Source of the DNA: Gari tellinella
Taxonomy: Eukaryota > Mollusca > Bivalvia > Cardiida > Psammobiidae
DNA length: 64,000 nucleotides
Assembly (NCBI GenBank): GCA_922989275.2
Contig: OV277866.1
Span: forward strand, 30,335,246-30,399,245
Direction: 5' to 3'
Part shown: positions 1-10,153 of the stretch, in pieces
Numbering within the stretch: position 1 is the stretch's first letter
Layout of the letters: each line of letters starts with the position of its first letter
The notes under the pieces: generated by a model
The model's database searches: none
What the model was told of the DNA's origin: nothing
Seen by the model: the letters and a program-made list of their open reading frames with translations, nothing else
Translations under genes and position numbers: made by a program

Positions 1-651
1 AGGATTTAAGATGTTTGCAAATGTAAACCAATTTCCCTCTCTATAACAACTCCCTCCGAACAACGCACACAATTGGTGTCTCTCATTGGGTGTCGTTGTA
101 GAGAGGGAGCGCTGTACTAGTTGACATTCAGATTAAATCAACTGTTCATTTATTTATTTTTAACGAAAATGATGGGGTTTTTTTTACATTTTATTGCAGT
201 GTGTCGTTTCAAAACGGAACTTAAAAATTTCTTCTCAACTGTACAACTTGGACAAGAAACAAAATGCTGTATGGAAATGAAATCATATACATGTACAAAG
301 ACTTTTGCTCGTAAACATAAACATCTAAATACAAAGGCTGCATCTTCTGAAGCCATCTGATCTTGATCTTCGTTGTTTACATAGGACAAGTGTACTCTTC
401 ACAGGTATAAAGTTTTTAAAAGGACACATATATGCGTGACTAGGGTTAATTAATAGCGTGCTAATAACACTGCAGGGATCGAGTGAATACGATCTTAAAA
501 CAGTGTAGATCCAGATCAGAGGGCTACTCAACGAGCTTTCTGATCAAGCTCAGCAATGTTTGTTACATTTTGAAATTGTTTGAGGACATAACCCTCAAAT
601 GAGCTGTGCAATGTCAAAACCTGCCTTATTGCATTGCAAACAAAGAAGACC

Positions 652-690
652 AAGGCCAGCCGCCGCGTCTGTGACGCGGCGGCTGGCCTT
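652..690. repeat. Perfect GC-rich hairpin
   Basis: Two 18-base arms (AAGGCCAGCCGCCGCGTC and its complement) around a TGT loop, in AT-rich surroundings. Outer CAAACAAAG and CTTTGTTT strings extend the symmetry. Confidence 0.9.
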
Positions 691-1125
691 GATCTACTTT
701 GTTTAACACATACACTCATCTAAAGCATTGTATTTAGCAGTAAACTACGGGTTTTGGGCAGTGTAAACCAAAATTAGAAACAGGTCCTGGGATGGCAATG
801 GTGCTTGGTCTGTACAATGTTGCAATGCAATGAGGCAGGTTTTATCATGGATTGGCTCACATAGTAGTTTATAAAGTAATGCACGAGTCCGTTAAGATGA
901 TTAAGCGTTGTAAGCATTGAACTCATTGAAATTGAGATTTATGAAAGTCTCATTTAAATAACAGATTGCTTAAGGTCAAATGTGGCTTTGTATTTTTTGA
1001 AACTGGAGCTTCTTGAAGTTTCATTTTTTATAACCGATTGGTATATGCTAAACGATGCATATATTTCTTTGTCAAAGTGTATATCAGTACATGTATTGGT
1101 ATTGGTATCATCAGCTGGTCACTGC

Positions 1126-1352
1126 CAGGGCTGCCATAAGTTGATCATAAAAATCCTAAGTTTTCAAATTTTCAAAATTTTCAAGCGCGATTTTACTAAC
1201 AAAACCTTTACCCTATAGTCTGTTTCTAGTTTTGGAATGCATATGAATATACTTAATACAGATTAAAAGTTACTTTCAACCTGTTTTAAGCAACCATCTG
1301 CTAGGATACAAATCTGAAGACTTTGGAAAAATCCGGAGAAATGGCAGCCCTG
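1126..1352 (-). mobile_element. H1 element without hairpin core, 6-bp duplication CACTGC
   Basis: The ends CAGGGCTGCCAT and ATGGCAGCCCTG are flanked on both sides by CACTGC. Internal H1 text (TCATAAAAATCCTAAG, AAATCCGGAGAAATGG) is kept, but the palindromic GCAGAATGCGCC core is absent. Confidence 0.88.
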
Positions 1353-1384
1353 CACTGCAGTTATAATTAACATTGCTTAACATA

Positions 1385-1450
1385 CTAAATGATTCAACTC
1401 CTGTAGGAGGTTTCTGTTTCACTTTCACCTTCAATTAAGCTGCCACCTGT
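1385..1450 (+). mobile_element. M1-like right-half fragment
   Basis: CTCCTGTAGGAGGTTTCTGT and TGCCACCTGTCCTCCATAC resemble the right half of M1. Confidence 0.5.
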
Positions 1451-1748
1451 CCTCCATACAATCAATAAACGTTATGTTAGTGGCTTTTTACGGCCGCCAC
1501 ATAAGCACTTAAAACTGATAGTTCGGGTATGAGTTGTATTCCTATCCATAGTGATAAGTTCCGCCACGAGTTTTATCCCTAACCTATTCTTTATCATTTT
1601 TCGTCAAACTGCTCCGAAAATTCATACAACCCTGTTTCAGACAATGCAATTTTGACTAATTGTACAATATTGCTCCCATTTTGTTCAACATCTTGCCATA
1701 TGCAGCATTTCCTTCAAAGAAAATTGCTACTTTCAACCTAAGCATTGA

Positions 1749-1772
1749 GGAAGCCCCCTGAAGGGGGCTTCC
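1749..1772. repeat. Short hairpin
   Basis: GGAAGCCCCCT and AGGGGGCTTCC arms around two bases. It stands alone with no recognised family. Confidence 0.7.
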
Positions 1773-3644
1773 AATAAGACGACAGTGCTGGAAGCAGACG
1801 GTATATATTCAGCACGCAAAGAGGTATAGATCTAGCATACACTTGATGTCAAACGTCTGCGTGACAAAAACACGTCAACACGATAACGTAGATGAAGGAA
1901 CTGTTTGACACTGTCTCAATAAATTAAATTGTTGACGCTTCAAATTAGATTTATGTACGCGCTTAACGAAATGTTTATAATTATGGTCACAAAGTTTTCA
2001 TATTATTTATTGAATTACATTGCTAGTAGACCGAGTGCAAGCGTTCTCAGTAGATTGGTACAGCTTAGACTTTAATATCAAACTACCCACAGGCACTTGA
2101 CATCATAATTTATTTATATTGATAATTACTAAATATCTTTATCATAGTTAATAACAAAAACTATCTTTAAAAAAGATATGCAGCGGAATGGGTGGTGGAA
2201 TTCATGCTGTAGATGGGTGTGCAAAATTGTATGAAATTGGTTTTTTTTCAAAAAGTTGTAATATCTTGGATTGAAAAACAAAAAATACAAATTCAATGAT
2301 ATAGAATAACTCTGACTAAAAACCTATACTGTACAGAAATGCAAAACAATAATTTAACCCATATCCTAGCTACTTGTAGGAGATCCTATTGTTCTATATA
2401 TCAAACTTCATTCATGGGGAGTTTCTTGAAACAAACTATAACTAAATCAACTGTGCATGCTCATACAGAACAGCAGTAGGCTGTTTTACCAGTTTTCTAT
2501 AAGATATTGTTAACATCTTTATCAAGCTGAATAATTCGGGACCAAAACTAAGGCCACAATTCTTTAAACAATATTGGAACCCAGGTTTTATGGGGAAATC
2601 AATACATAAAATTCAAAGATTAATTCTTACGCTTCTCTTCATGGATTGACTCTGAAATTTAACTCATAAATGACATCAAACATAATTTAAAAGCAGCAAT
2701 TTCGAATGCATGGAAAACAATATAGAAATCAAAACACAAGTTAATGTTAACAGAAACGCAGTGTTCGGTAAAAGCTGTAATATCACTAAATTAAATAACA
2801 AGGATATAAAGAGAAAATTTGTTGCTAACGTATTTGAAACTCCATACATACACACATTCTGGCATGAAAAACTGAACCGAAAAGTTCAGTGGCATGAAGT
2901 CTACCACACCCACACAATGAATAATGTTTATATAGACGACATAATTCAAACTTATCCATAACATACAGTAGTTCCAACAAATGAAAACTATTTTTACGTG
3001 GAAACTAATACAAACGCCATTCTGCAAACAATGTAATGCAATTGAAACAGAACATTTTTTTCATTTATTGTCCGTATCTAAATACCCTTTGGGACAATAT
3101 ACAAAATTTACTTTAAAAAATAGGCATTCATAAAAAAAATTAGCATATACAAACTCGTAGCTGGATACAAAATACATTTCAAAGGCTAATAGCGTATCAA
3201 GTAAATAGTATCATAGGGAACATTATGTATTACATCTACAAAAGTAAAATGAAAAGCGAAAGAAGAAAACATTATAGTGAATATGATAAACAATTTATAC
3301 TACGATTTATTAACTTGGATAACATACTACTTTGAGAAGCAATTGAAGCATCTAACAATTCAAAAGTTCAACAAAGCATTGAGAGATCAGATTTAAACAA
3401 GTAAAGTATATACATGTACGTATATGCATGTTGTTTTTTGTATTTATAAACATACATGTACATGCTTTGTATATGTTTCTCTTGCATATGTTATGTTTTT
3501 ATTATTGTTATTTAATGTAAATAAACGGACTACCAGAAGGTAGTTCCAAAAAGAAAAAAAAACGTTTGCTTCTGAAACAGGCAAAAGCAAATAATAAAAA
3601 AATCTTTGTTTCCAGTTTAACCCTTCATTATCTTGCCCCGAAAA
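1773..3644. other. No gene or recognised repeat
   Basis: About 1.9 kb of AT-rich sequence. The open frame at 2710-2961 is low-complexity in codon content and has no recognisable domain. Confidence 0.6.
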
Positions 3645-3920
3645 CAGGGCTGCCATTTCTCCGGTTTTTTCCTAAATCTTCGGATTTTTTTCTGGTACAT
3701 GGTAGCTTAAAGCAGGCTGAAAGTAAAGCCGAATGCGCCATAAGGCGCATTCGGCTTTACTTAAGGCGCATTCGGCTTTACTTCCAGCCTGCTTTAAGTA
3801 TTCACAAGTCAACAAAGCTAGAAACAGGCTATGTGGTAAAGGTACAATACCTAAAATCGCAATTGAAAAATGCAAATTTGGAAATCTTAGGATTTTTCAT
3901 GTCAACTTATGGCAGCCCTG
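3645..3920 (+). mobile_element. H1 element, 6-bp duplication CGAAAA
   Basis: The ends CAGGGCTGCCAT and ATGGCAGCCCTG are flanked by CGAAAA on both sides. The core reads GCCGAATGCGCC on the left arm and GGCGCATTCGGC on the right arm, the latter duplicated in tandem. Open frames here come from the palindrome. Confidence 0.92.
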
Positions 3921-4071
3921 CGAAAATTGGTGGGGGCGTCTTCACTGTCTTAAAATGGTTATTTGCAAACACTTTGGATCCTGATCAGACGCCGCGTAAC
4001 TGTTTGTCACTCATTTCAATAATTCATAAGAAAATATACCTAAAACTTGAATTTGAGAAATAAAGAGGTGT

Positions 4072-4650
4072 GTGAAGTTTGCACGACATTCGACAATTCG
4101 ACATTCGACCTTCGACCTTTCACAAATGAAAGGTCGAACAGCTGTCAAATTTCGACTTTCGACATTTAAGCTTTCACATAATGTAACAAATTTTGCCGAT
4201 CGACAAGTCAGCTTTGCCATAATGTCGAAATATTGTCGAAATTCGTCGTTCGACATTCAACATTTTTAAACACATTACTTTGTCGAACTGATGTCCAATT
4301 TAGACGTTCGACACTTATACAAACTCGGGAAATTGTCGAACTATGGTCGAATTTCGACGTTCGACAAACTGCAAATAAGGGAAAAAGTCGAAATATTATC
4401 AAAATTCGACGTTCGACATTCAACATTTTTAAAACACATTACTTTGTCGAACTGATGTCGAATTTCGACGTTCGACACTTATACAAAGTCGGGAAATTGT
4501 CGAACTAGGGTCGAATTTCGACGTTCGACAAACTGCAAGTAAGGGAAAAGTCGAAATATTGTCGAAATTCGACGTTCGACATTCAAAATTTCTTAAACAC
4601 ATTACTTTGTGGAACTCATGTCGAATTTCGACGTTCAAACACTTTTACTG
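4072..4650. repeat. 163-bp satellite with three GTTCGAC boxes per unit
   Basis: The box GTTCGAC lies at 4248, 4306, 4359, 4411, 4470, 4523 and 4574, with a decayed one at 4633. The spacings 58-53-52-59-53-51-59 give a higher-order period of 163 made of three subunits. The flank AACACATTACTTTGT also returns every 163 bases. A more degenerate unit precedes at 4072-4240. Confidence 0.9.
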
Positions 4651-5018
4651 CTGCAATATCGTCTCCTTTTTTTTGTTAAAAACTGTATGCTGTTTTTCCT
4701 TAAAAGACACATATTGGCCATTTTGACAAAAGAAACACAATGACGATTGACAAACTTTTGAATCAAGATCAAGCGCCGCGTTACGCGTTGTCTGATCTGG
4801 ATTCAAACTATTTTCACTTGAAAGATATTATTTTCCACTCCCTATTACAACTCCCTCTGAACAACTCACACAATATTTGTCTCCCACAAAGAGAGAGCAT
4901 TGTATTTGCGATTGACATAATAGTTGCTTTAGCACAAAATACGTTTATTGGATAAGAATTACATCTTCCACGATCCACACTGTTCGAAAGTGAAGCTTTT
5001 CTGCATGATGACGTCATA

Positions 5019-5264
5019 CAGTGGAGAATCTGTTATTCTTTCCCGTTTAAACGCAAACGTACGCAAACGCAAAGCACTAAAACGTATAAAAGAACAACTT
5101 TTGGACAATTCTGATAATTCATATTTATCTTGGTGGCAAACAGTTTGGAGCCTGATCAGACGCCGGGTTACCCGGCGTCTGATCTGGCTTCAAACTGTTT
5201 GCACTTCAAATAATAGTTTTAGCGTAAACGCGTTTATTGGGAAAGAATAACAGATTCTCCACTG
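5019..5264 (-). mobile_element. M2 element, intact, TA duplication
   Basis: 246 bp with ends CAGTGGAGAATCTG and CAGATTCTCCACTG, flanked by TA. The centre is the palindrome CAAACAGTTTGGAGCC ... CCGGGTTACCCGG. Confidence 0.93.
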
Positions 5265-5686
5265 TATCAAGATACACCGAACGACCCCACCTTGTGCAAT
5301 TTTGGTGGAAGAACATCTAGCCAATCTATTTCCCTGTAGGTATTCTTCGTTTTGTTTCTAGACATGTGATTAGCCCTGCTTCAAAGATGCTGCCAAGAAC
5401 TAAGACTCGAAGCTTCGGGGTAAAAACTTGCAAACCTTTGTAATGGTTTTCATCTGATAATTAGTAAAATTTATTGGCTAATAAAGCGGTTATTATTGAT
5501 ATCTAGAGAGAATAACGTAATCGGTAACATTTCATAATCAAATTCAATTGTAGCTATCGGCTTCTAGTTGCAATGAACTACCGAAACGCTTCTTGTAAGC
5601 TTCGACCCGATTGGTTGTTATTCTGAACGAGCTTGAAGCTATTCATTGTTTTTCAGAAATTTTAACGGAAAGTTGTATTCGGTTAA

Positions 5687-5917
5687 CCCATTTGTGCCCA
5701 CGATTCCATATATGGGACTTAGGCAAACATTGTAGACTCCGATCAGACGCCGCTTTATGCGGCGTCTGATCAGAATCTACACTGTTTGCTGATAGGAATT
5801 TAAATATAGATTCTATAACAAAATGAAAATGAAAATTTTGACCAGGCATCACTTTGATAAAAAAAAAAGGACTTATCTTATATATAAACATAGAAGAATC
5901 CGTTCGGCACAAATGGG
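5687..5917 (+). mobile_element. P4 element (CCCATTTGTGCC), TTAA duplication
   Basis: TTAA on both sides (5683-5686, 5918-5921) and ends CCCATTTGTGCC / GGCACAAATGGG. The core has CGATCAGACGCCGC and its complement. Confidence 0.9.
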
Positions 5918-6063
5918 TTAAACTTGTGTCCGAGGCCATTCGGAGGAAAAATATTTAGATGACAAACGCGAAAACAATGCAGAAAGCTAACGATGTTTTC
6001 AGCATTACTTGTTCCACATTAAAACAAGCCTTGTAGACTACTCGTTAGTCTTCAGTCGTTTAA

Positions 6064-6272
6064 CCCCTTCACTGCCATGACGTCATCAAATTTAAACAAT
6101 TGTCGTCTGCTTCTATTTTTAAAAAATGTTGTTTAGGCATTTTTACTTTAGAAATATTGGAACGGGTGTCAAACAGTTTGGATCCTTATCAGACGCCGGG
6201 TTACGCGGCGTCTGATCAGGATCCAAACTGTTTGCAAATAACTACAGTACTCGGGGTAAGGCAGTGAAGGGG
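6064..6272 (+). mobile_element. P3 element (CCCCTTCACTGCC), TTAA duplication
   Basis: TTAA on both sides, ends CCCCTTCACTGCC / GGCAGTGAAGGGG. The core is AAACAGTTTGGATCC with GATCAGACGCCG. Confidence 0.92.
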
Positions 6273-6582
6273 TTAACACATTCAACCCTAGGGACGAATA
6301 TAATCGTCATTATTTAACGACTTACCCGTGAATAGTACATTTTCCTATACAAACAGTGTAGACCTGATCAGAAAGCTCCTGCAGTACATTGTTAAAATCA
6401 ACCAATACTCTTTTACGAATACTATACACAAGACTTATTGATCATACCAAAGAAGATGACGGCCTGAAAGATGGACGCAGCAAACACGAGAGCCCCTAAA
6501 GGAGCCTTTTGTTTTGTTGTCTTGGTTTGGGAAGACTCCTAATAACCAACATAATTTAAGTGATCGAGGTCTTTATCATATA

Positions 6583-6776
6583 CAGTCAAAACTCGATACT
6601 TCGAAATTACTTAAATCGATCGTCCCAGTATTTCGTAAGTTAAATTTCGATAAGTCCATCTCGCTTGAGTCGAACATACCCGTATTTCAAAGTTAAAACG
6701 TGGCTAAGCCACGTTTTAACTTTGAAATATGGGTATGTTCGAACTAACGCGAGTTCGAAGTATCGAGTTTCGTCTG
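6583..6776 (+). mobile_element. M3 element, TA duplication
   Basis: CAGTCAAAACTCGATACTTCG-type ends (left and right complement) flanked by TA. The centre is TTAAAACGTGGCTAAGCCAC, a palindrome. Confidence 0.9.
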
Positions 6777-7736
6777 TATACATGTATCATGGTTTACTTG
6801 TATTTTAAACTTTCACATTGGAAAAATTGCTTTGTCAGGTGACACTGGGAGGGTTCCCGGCCCAATCCTCACCAATGACGGGGAGATGAAAAGTAAGCTT
6901 TGCAAGAAGATAAAAATTTAAAAAAATCCAAAACAATCAACCAATAGTAACGAGAAAACTCGTCGCTGGAATGATGCGAATTTATAGGTTTTAAGGCAGA
7001 TGCCAGCAGATTGTTGGCTACATGTTATGCATGAGAGTTCCTATATAAACTTTCTACGTTACTATACATTAACGGGTCAATCGTATATATCTATATATTC
7101 AATAACACTTTACAGACAATATAAGATTTTGTCCAAATAATATATTTCATGAAATATTTACTCGAAATATTAATGTTTAAAAAAAAAGTCAAAATCTGAA
7201 AAAAGTCACTTAATTGCAAATTACAAATAATCTAGCTGTTTAACACACATACATTTTAGACTTATTAAATAGATATTACTTAATTCTACTAGTCACAAAA
7301 ATTTGGTAAAAATCTACAGTAGACTTTACTTTTTATACAGGATTGCAAGAAATTCAGAAAAAAGTTAACACAAATAGAGTTACCTCCCTTGAGGTCAACT
7401 TACCATTAGCCACACATGCAATAAGGGACCAATGCATATGATAGCCTATTTATCATTAAAGACAGGTGACCGCTTAATGTATGAGAAAAATAATGAATAA
7501 AAGCTCCTTCAGGGTCTTTGTTTTGTGCATTACATTTGTCGTGTGTTTATCTGCCATCAGTCATATAGGCTATAAATCCACACAATGTTGTGAGTCAGTT
7601 AATTACCAAAACGTTATTGGACAAGCTATATAGCGAAAATTGATTCTAACCAACGAAGACTAAGCATAACTTGTCCCTTATCTGCGTTATGGTCTAACAT
7701 GTCAATGAATTCGGCCTTTTTTAAAAAAAAAAGTTT
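6777..7736. other. No gene recognised
   Basis: AT-rich. A worn M1- or F2-like hairpin (GACAGGTGACCGCTTAATG) lies near 7461-7560. Confidence 0.5.
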
Positions 7737-7812
7737 GGGAACGAATGGGACTCGAACCTAGGACCTTTGGATTGCTAGTCAATCACTCTACTGACTGAGC
7801 TATCAATGGTGA
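7737..7812 (-). pseudogene. tRNA-like sequence
   Basis: On the minus strand, TAGCTCAGTCAGTAGAGTG (A-box, good D-arm) is followed by AGGTTCGAGTCCC (B-box). The acceptor and anticodon stems pair poorly, and a T-run follows. This suggests a tRNA pseudogene or SINE head, not a working tRNA. Confidence 0.5.
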
Positions 7813-8081
7813 CACTGTAACTTATCAAACATCTTTATTTAATTGTCTAGTAATAAACACGTGCCGAAAAGATCATGTGGAATTCATGAGCCTTTCCGGA
7901 ACTTGAGATGCGTGGTGTCCGCTAGCGATCCTCTTTAAGTCATGATGTTCATTTTTAAAACGGCGTGAACCCAAATAAGATGGTTCCTTAAGGAGCCCTG
8001 TGATATGGGTCTCCGCTGTTTGAATATGACAGATGCACTCGACACAGGTACACTGTTTGTCTCGTCACTAGTGTTCTATGC

Positions 8082-8335
8082 CAGGGCTGCCATTTCTCCG
8101 GATTTTTCCTAAATCTCTTGATTTTTTCCCAGTACATGGTAGCTTAAAGCATGCTGAAAGTAATGCAGAATGCGCCCTAAGGCGCATTCTGCTTTACTTA
8201 CAGCCTGCTTTAAGAAGTTGCATGTTAACAAAACAAGAAAAAGGCTATGGGGTAAAGGTACGATTCGTAAATCGCACTTGAAAAATGCAAATTTGGAAAT
8301 CTTAGGATTTTTCATGTCAACTTATGGCAGCCCTG
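8082..8335 (+). mobile_element. H1 element, 6-bp duplication CTATGC
   Basis: The ends CAGGGCTGCCAT and ATGGCAGCCCTG are flanked by CTATGC on both sides. The core GCAGAATGCGCC / GGCGCATTCTGC is almost identical to that of P1. Confidence 0.92.
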
Positions 8336-8491
8336 CTATGCCAATGTTTGTTCTTTCCAGCTTTTGCACTTTGACTAAATTCTGCACTATAAGAACTTCA
8401 CGATTAGCATAAAAGCTTGGTAAATCGTTTCGTACCAGACAAAAAACAATTTGTTTCGGGTTTACATGGGTAACATTAATTCTTTACAGTA

Positions 8492-8924
8492 CAGTAAACC
8501 CTCTCTACTACGACCTTTAATTGGTGTTGATTATTAGGTGTTTCAGACAGGTGACTGCATAAAGCAAGGTGACACTAAAACAGAAAAGCTCCTTGTGCAC
8601 TGTCACCTTGCTGTTGGATGTCACCTGTCCTTTATACAGTGGAGAATCTGTTATTCTTTCCCAATAAGCGCGTTTACGCTAAAACTATCATTTGCAGTGC
8701 AAACAGTTTGGAGCCAGATCAGACGCCGGGTAACCCGGCGTCTGATCAGGCTCCAAACTGTTTGCCACCAAGATAAACAAGAATTATCAGAATTGTCCAA
8801 AAGTTGTTCTTTTCTACATTTTAGTGCTTTGCGTTTGCGTACGTTTGCGTTTAAACGGGAAAGAATAACAGTACCATCAATTAGCCTTCGATTTTAAAGG
8901 TCGTAATATAGAGAGGTTTTAAGT
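8492..8924 (+). mobile_element. M1 element interrupted by M2
   Basis: It begins TA-CAGTAAACCCTCTCTA and ends GTCGTAATATAGAGAGGTTTT. Its hairpin core (GCAAGGTGACACTAAAACAG) precedes an M2 inserted at 8637-8871. Confidence 0.88.
8637..8871 (+). mobile_element. M2 element nested in M1, TA duplication
   Basis: It begins CAGTGGAGAATCTG after TA and ends GAATAACAG before TA. The last 11 bases of the expected right end are missing, probably by deletion between CAG repeats. Confidence 0.88.
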
Positions 8925-8962
8925 ATTTGCTATATATCAGTATAATAAAGTGGAGTCTCAAT

Positions 8963-9163
8963 AAATTTGCTTTAAAATATGTCGTCTGCTTTTATTTATC
9001 AAATTAAAACTTTAGGGGAAAAAAAGCTATTATTATTAAAGTATTGTCGTATTGAGTTCCAAACAGTTTGGATAATGAACAATTGCCGGGTAACGTGGCT
9101 TCTTAGAAAGATCTAAACTGTTTGCGAATATTCCTGCACTCGAGGTTAGGCAGTGACGGGTTT
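8963..9163 (+). mobile_element. P3-like element, degenerate
   Basis: GTCGTCTGCTTTTATTT, AAACAGTTTGGAT and the right end GGCAGTGACGGGTTTAA. The left end is lost. Confidence 0.6.
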
Positions 9164-9177
9164 AATAAGTCGAATTT

Positions 9178-9366
9178 AACGCTTTCACTCTCAATGACGC
9201 CTTAAATCATGTTTGAAAAAAAAACGTAACTCGGCGTCTGATCAGAGTCCAAATTGTTTGACACCCGTATCAATATTTATTAAGTCAAACATCCTTAAAT
9301 CTAGCTTTCAAACGTGTCTTATAGACAACAATACTTAAGCAGACGACAATAAAGCGGTGATGGGGT
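9178..9366 (+). mobile_element. P3-like element, degenerate
   Basis: TTTAACGCTTTCACTC start and AGCGGTGATGGGG end. Only the right arm of the core (CGGCGTCTGATCAGAGTCC) remains clear. Confidence 0.6.
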
Positions 9367-10026
9367 AAAAATCTCTCGAATAATTAAACACAAGAGGGTT
9401 AAGTATAATTCTGTATTACGATTTTAAAACAGTTTTTCTGATGCATACCTTTGTTCTGTTCAAACCTAAAAAGCCACTTGCAGAGAACGGGATTCCCCTC
9501 TGGTTGTTTTTAGCACAGGGCGTAGTATATGTCGATGCTGTATCAGTGTGTATAACAGATTTAGTATCTTTATAAATATTAAAAAAGGTTTACATATCTG
9601 AATGAACACAAATGTTAATCAAATACTGAAGTGTATCGGCCATTTTACAAACTATTTCTTAATATTTAAAAAGAAATTCGGTAAGGATTTTGTCTTAGTT
9701 TAAACATATTCGCCCAGATGCATCTTTTCTGTTCACTTTGATAATTTACCAGTATAAATTATTGCGATACAAAATTTCTGGAAATACCCACCCCTAGTCA
9801 AGTGTCGTAGTGCGCCCTTACTCATTGCTAATGATAAAGATGTGTTGCTACGTTAAGCAGAAGGAAAATGAAGACGGAAGACTAAACATGAGTTTTCTGG
9901 TTCACGTTCATCAATTTGCCTGAACTAATTGACCCCTAAACTTCAAATTGATAACTCCAGTTTCCAATTAAGTCTAGTCCATTTTTAGAGCACTAATGAT
10001 TGATTTTAACATATTTAACTATATTA
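9367..10026. other. No gene recognised
   Basis: AT-rich, without clear repeats. Confidence 0.5.
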
Positions 10027-10153
10027 TATTCCTAAATCTTCGGATTTTCATCCGAGCAAATGGTAGATTGAAGCAGACTGAACGTAAAGCAGAATGCGCC
10101 TTAAGACGCATTCTGATTTTTGTTTAACCTGCTTTGAGTAATCGCGCTTGAAA

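Noticed and set aside
2710..2961. 83-codon open frame
   Set aside because: AT-rich, Asn/Lys/Ile-biased, no homologous feature recognised, no splice context.
3566..4063. 165-codon plus-strand open frame
   Set aside because: It crosses an H1 element and its palindrome; both strands are open there because of the inverted repeat.
6064..6272. Hairpins that look like bacterial terminators
   Set aside because: The sequence is eukaryotic and the hairpins are cores of MITEs with target duplications.
7737..7812. Functional tRNA gene
   Set aside because: A- and B-boxes are present but the acceptor and anticodon stems do not pair well, so it is listed as a pseudogene.
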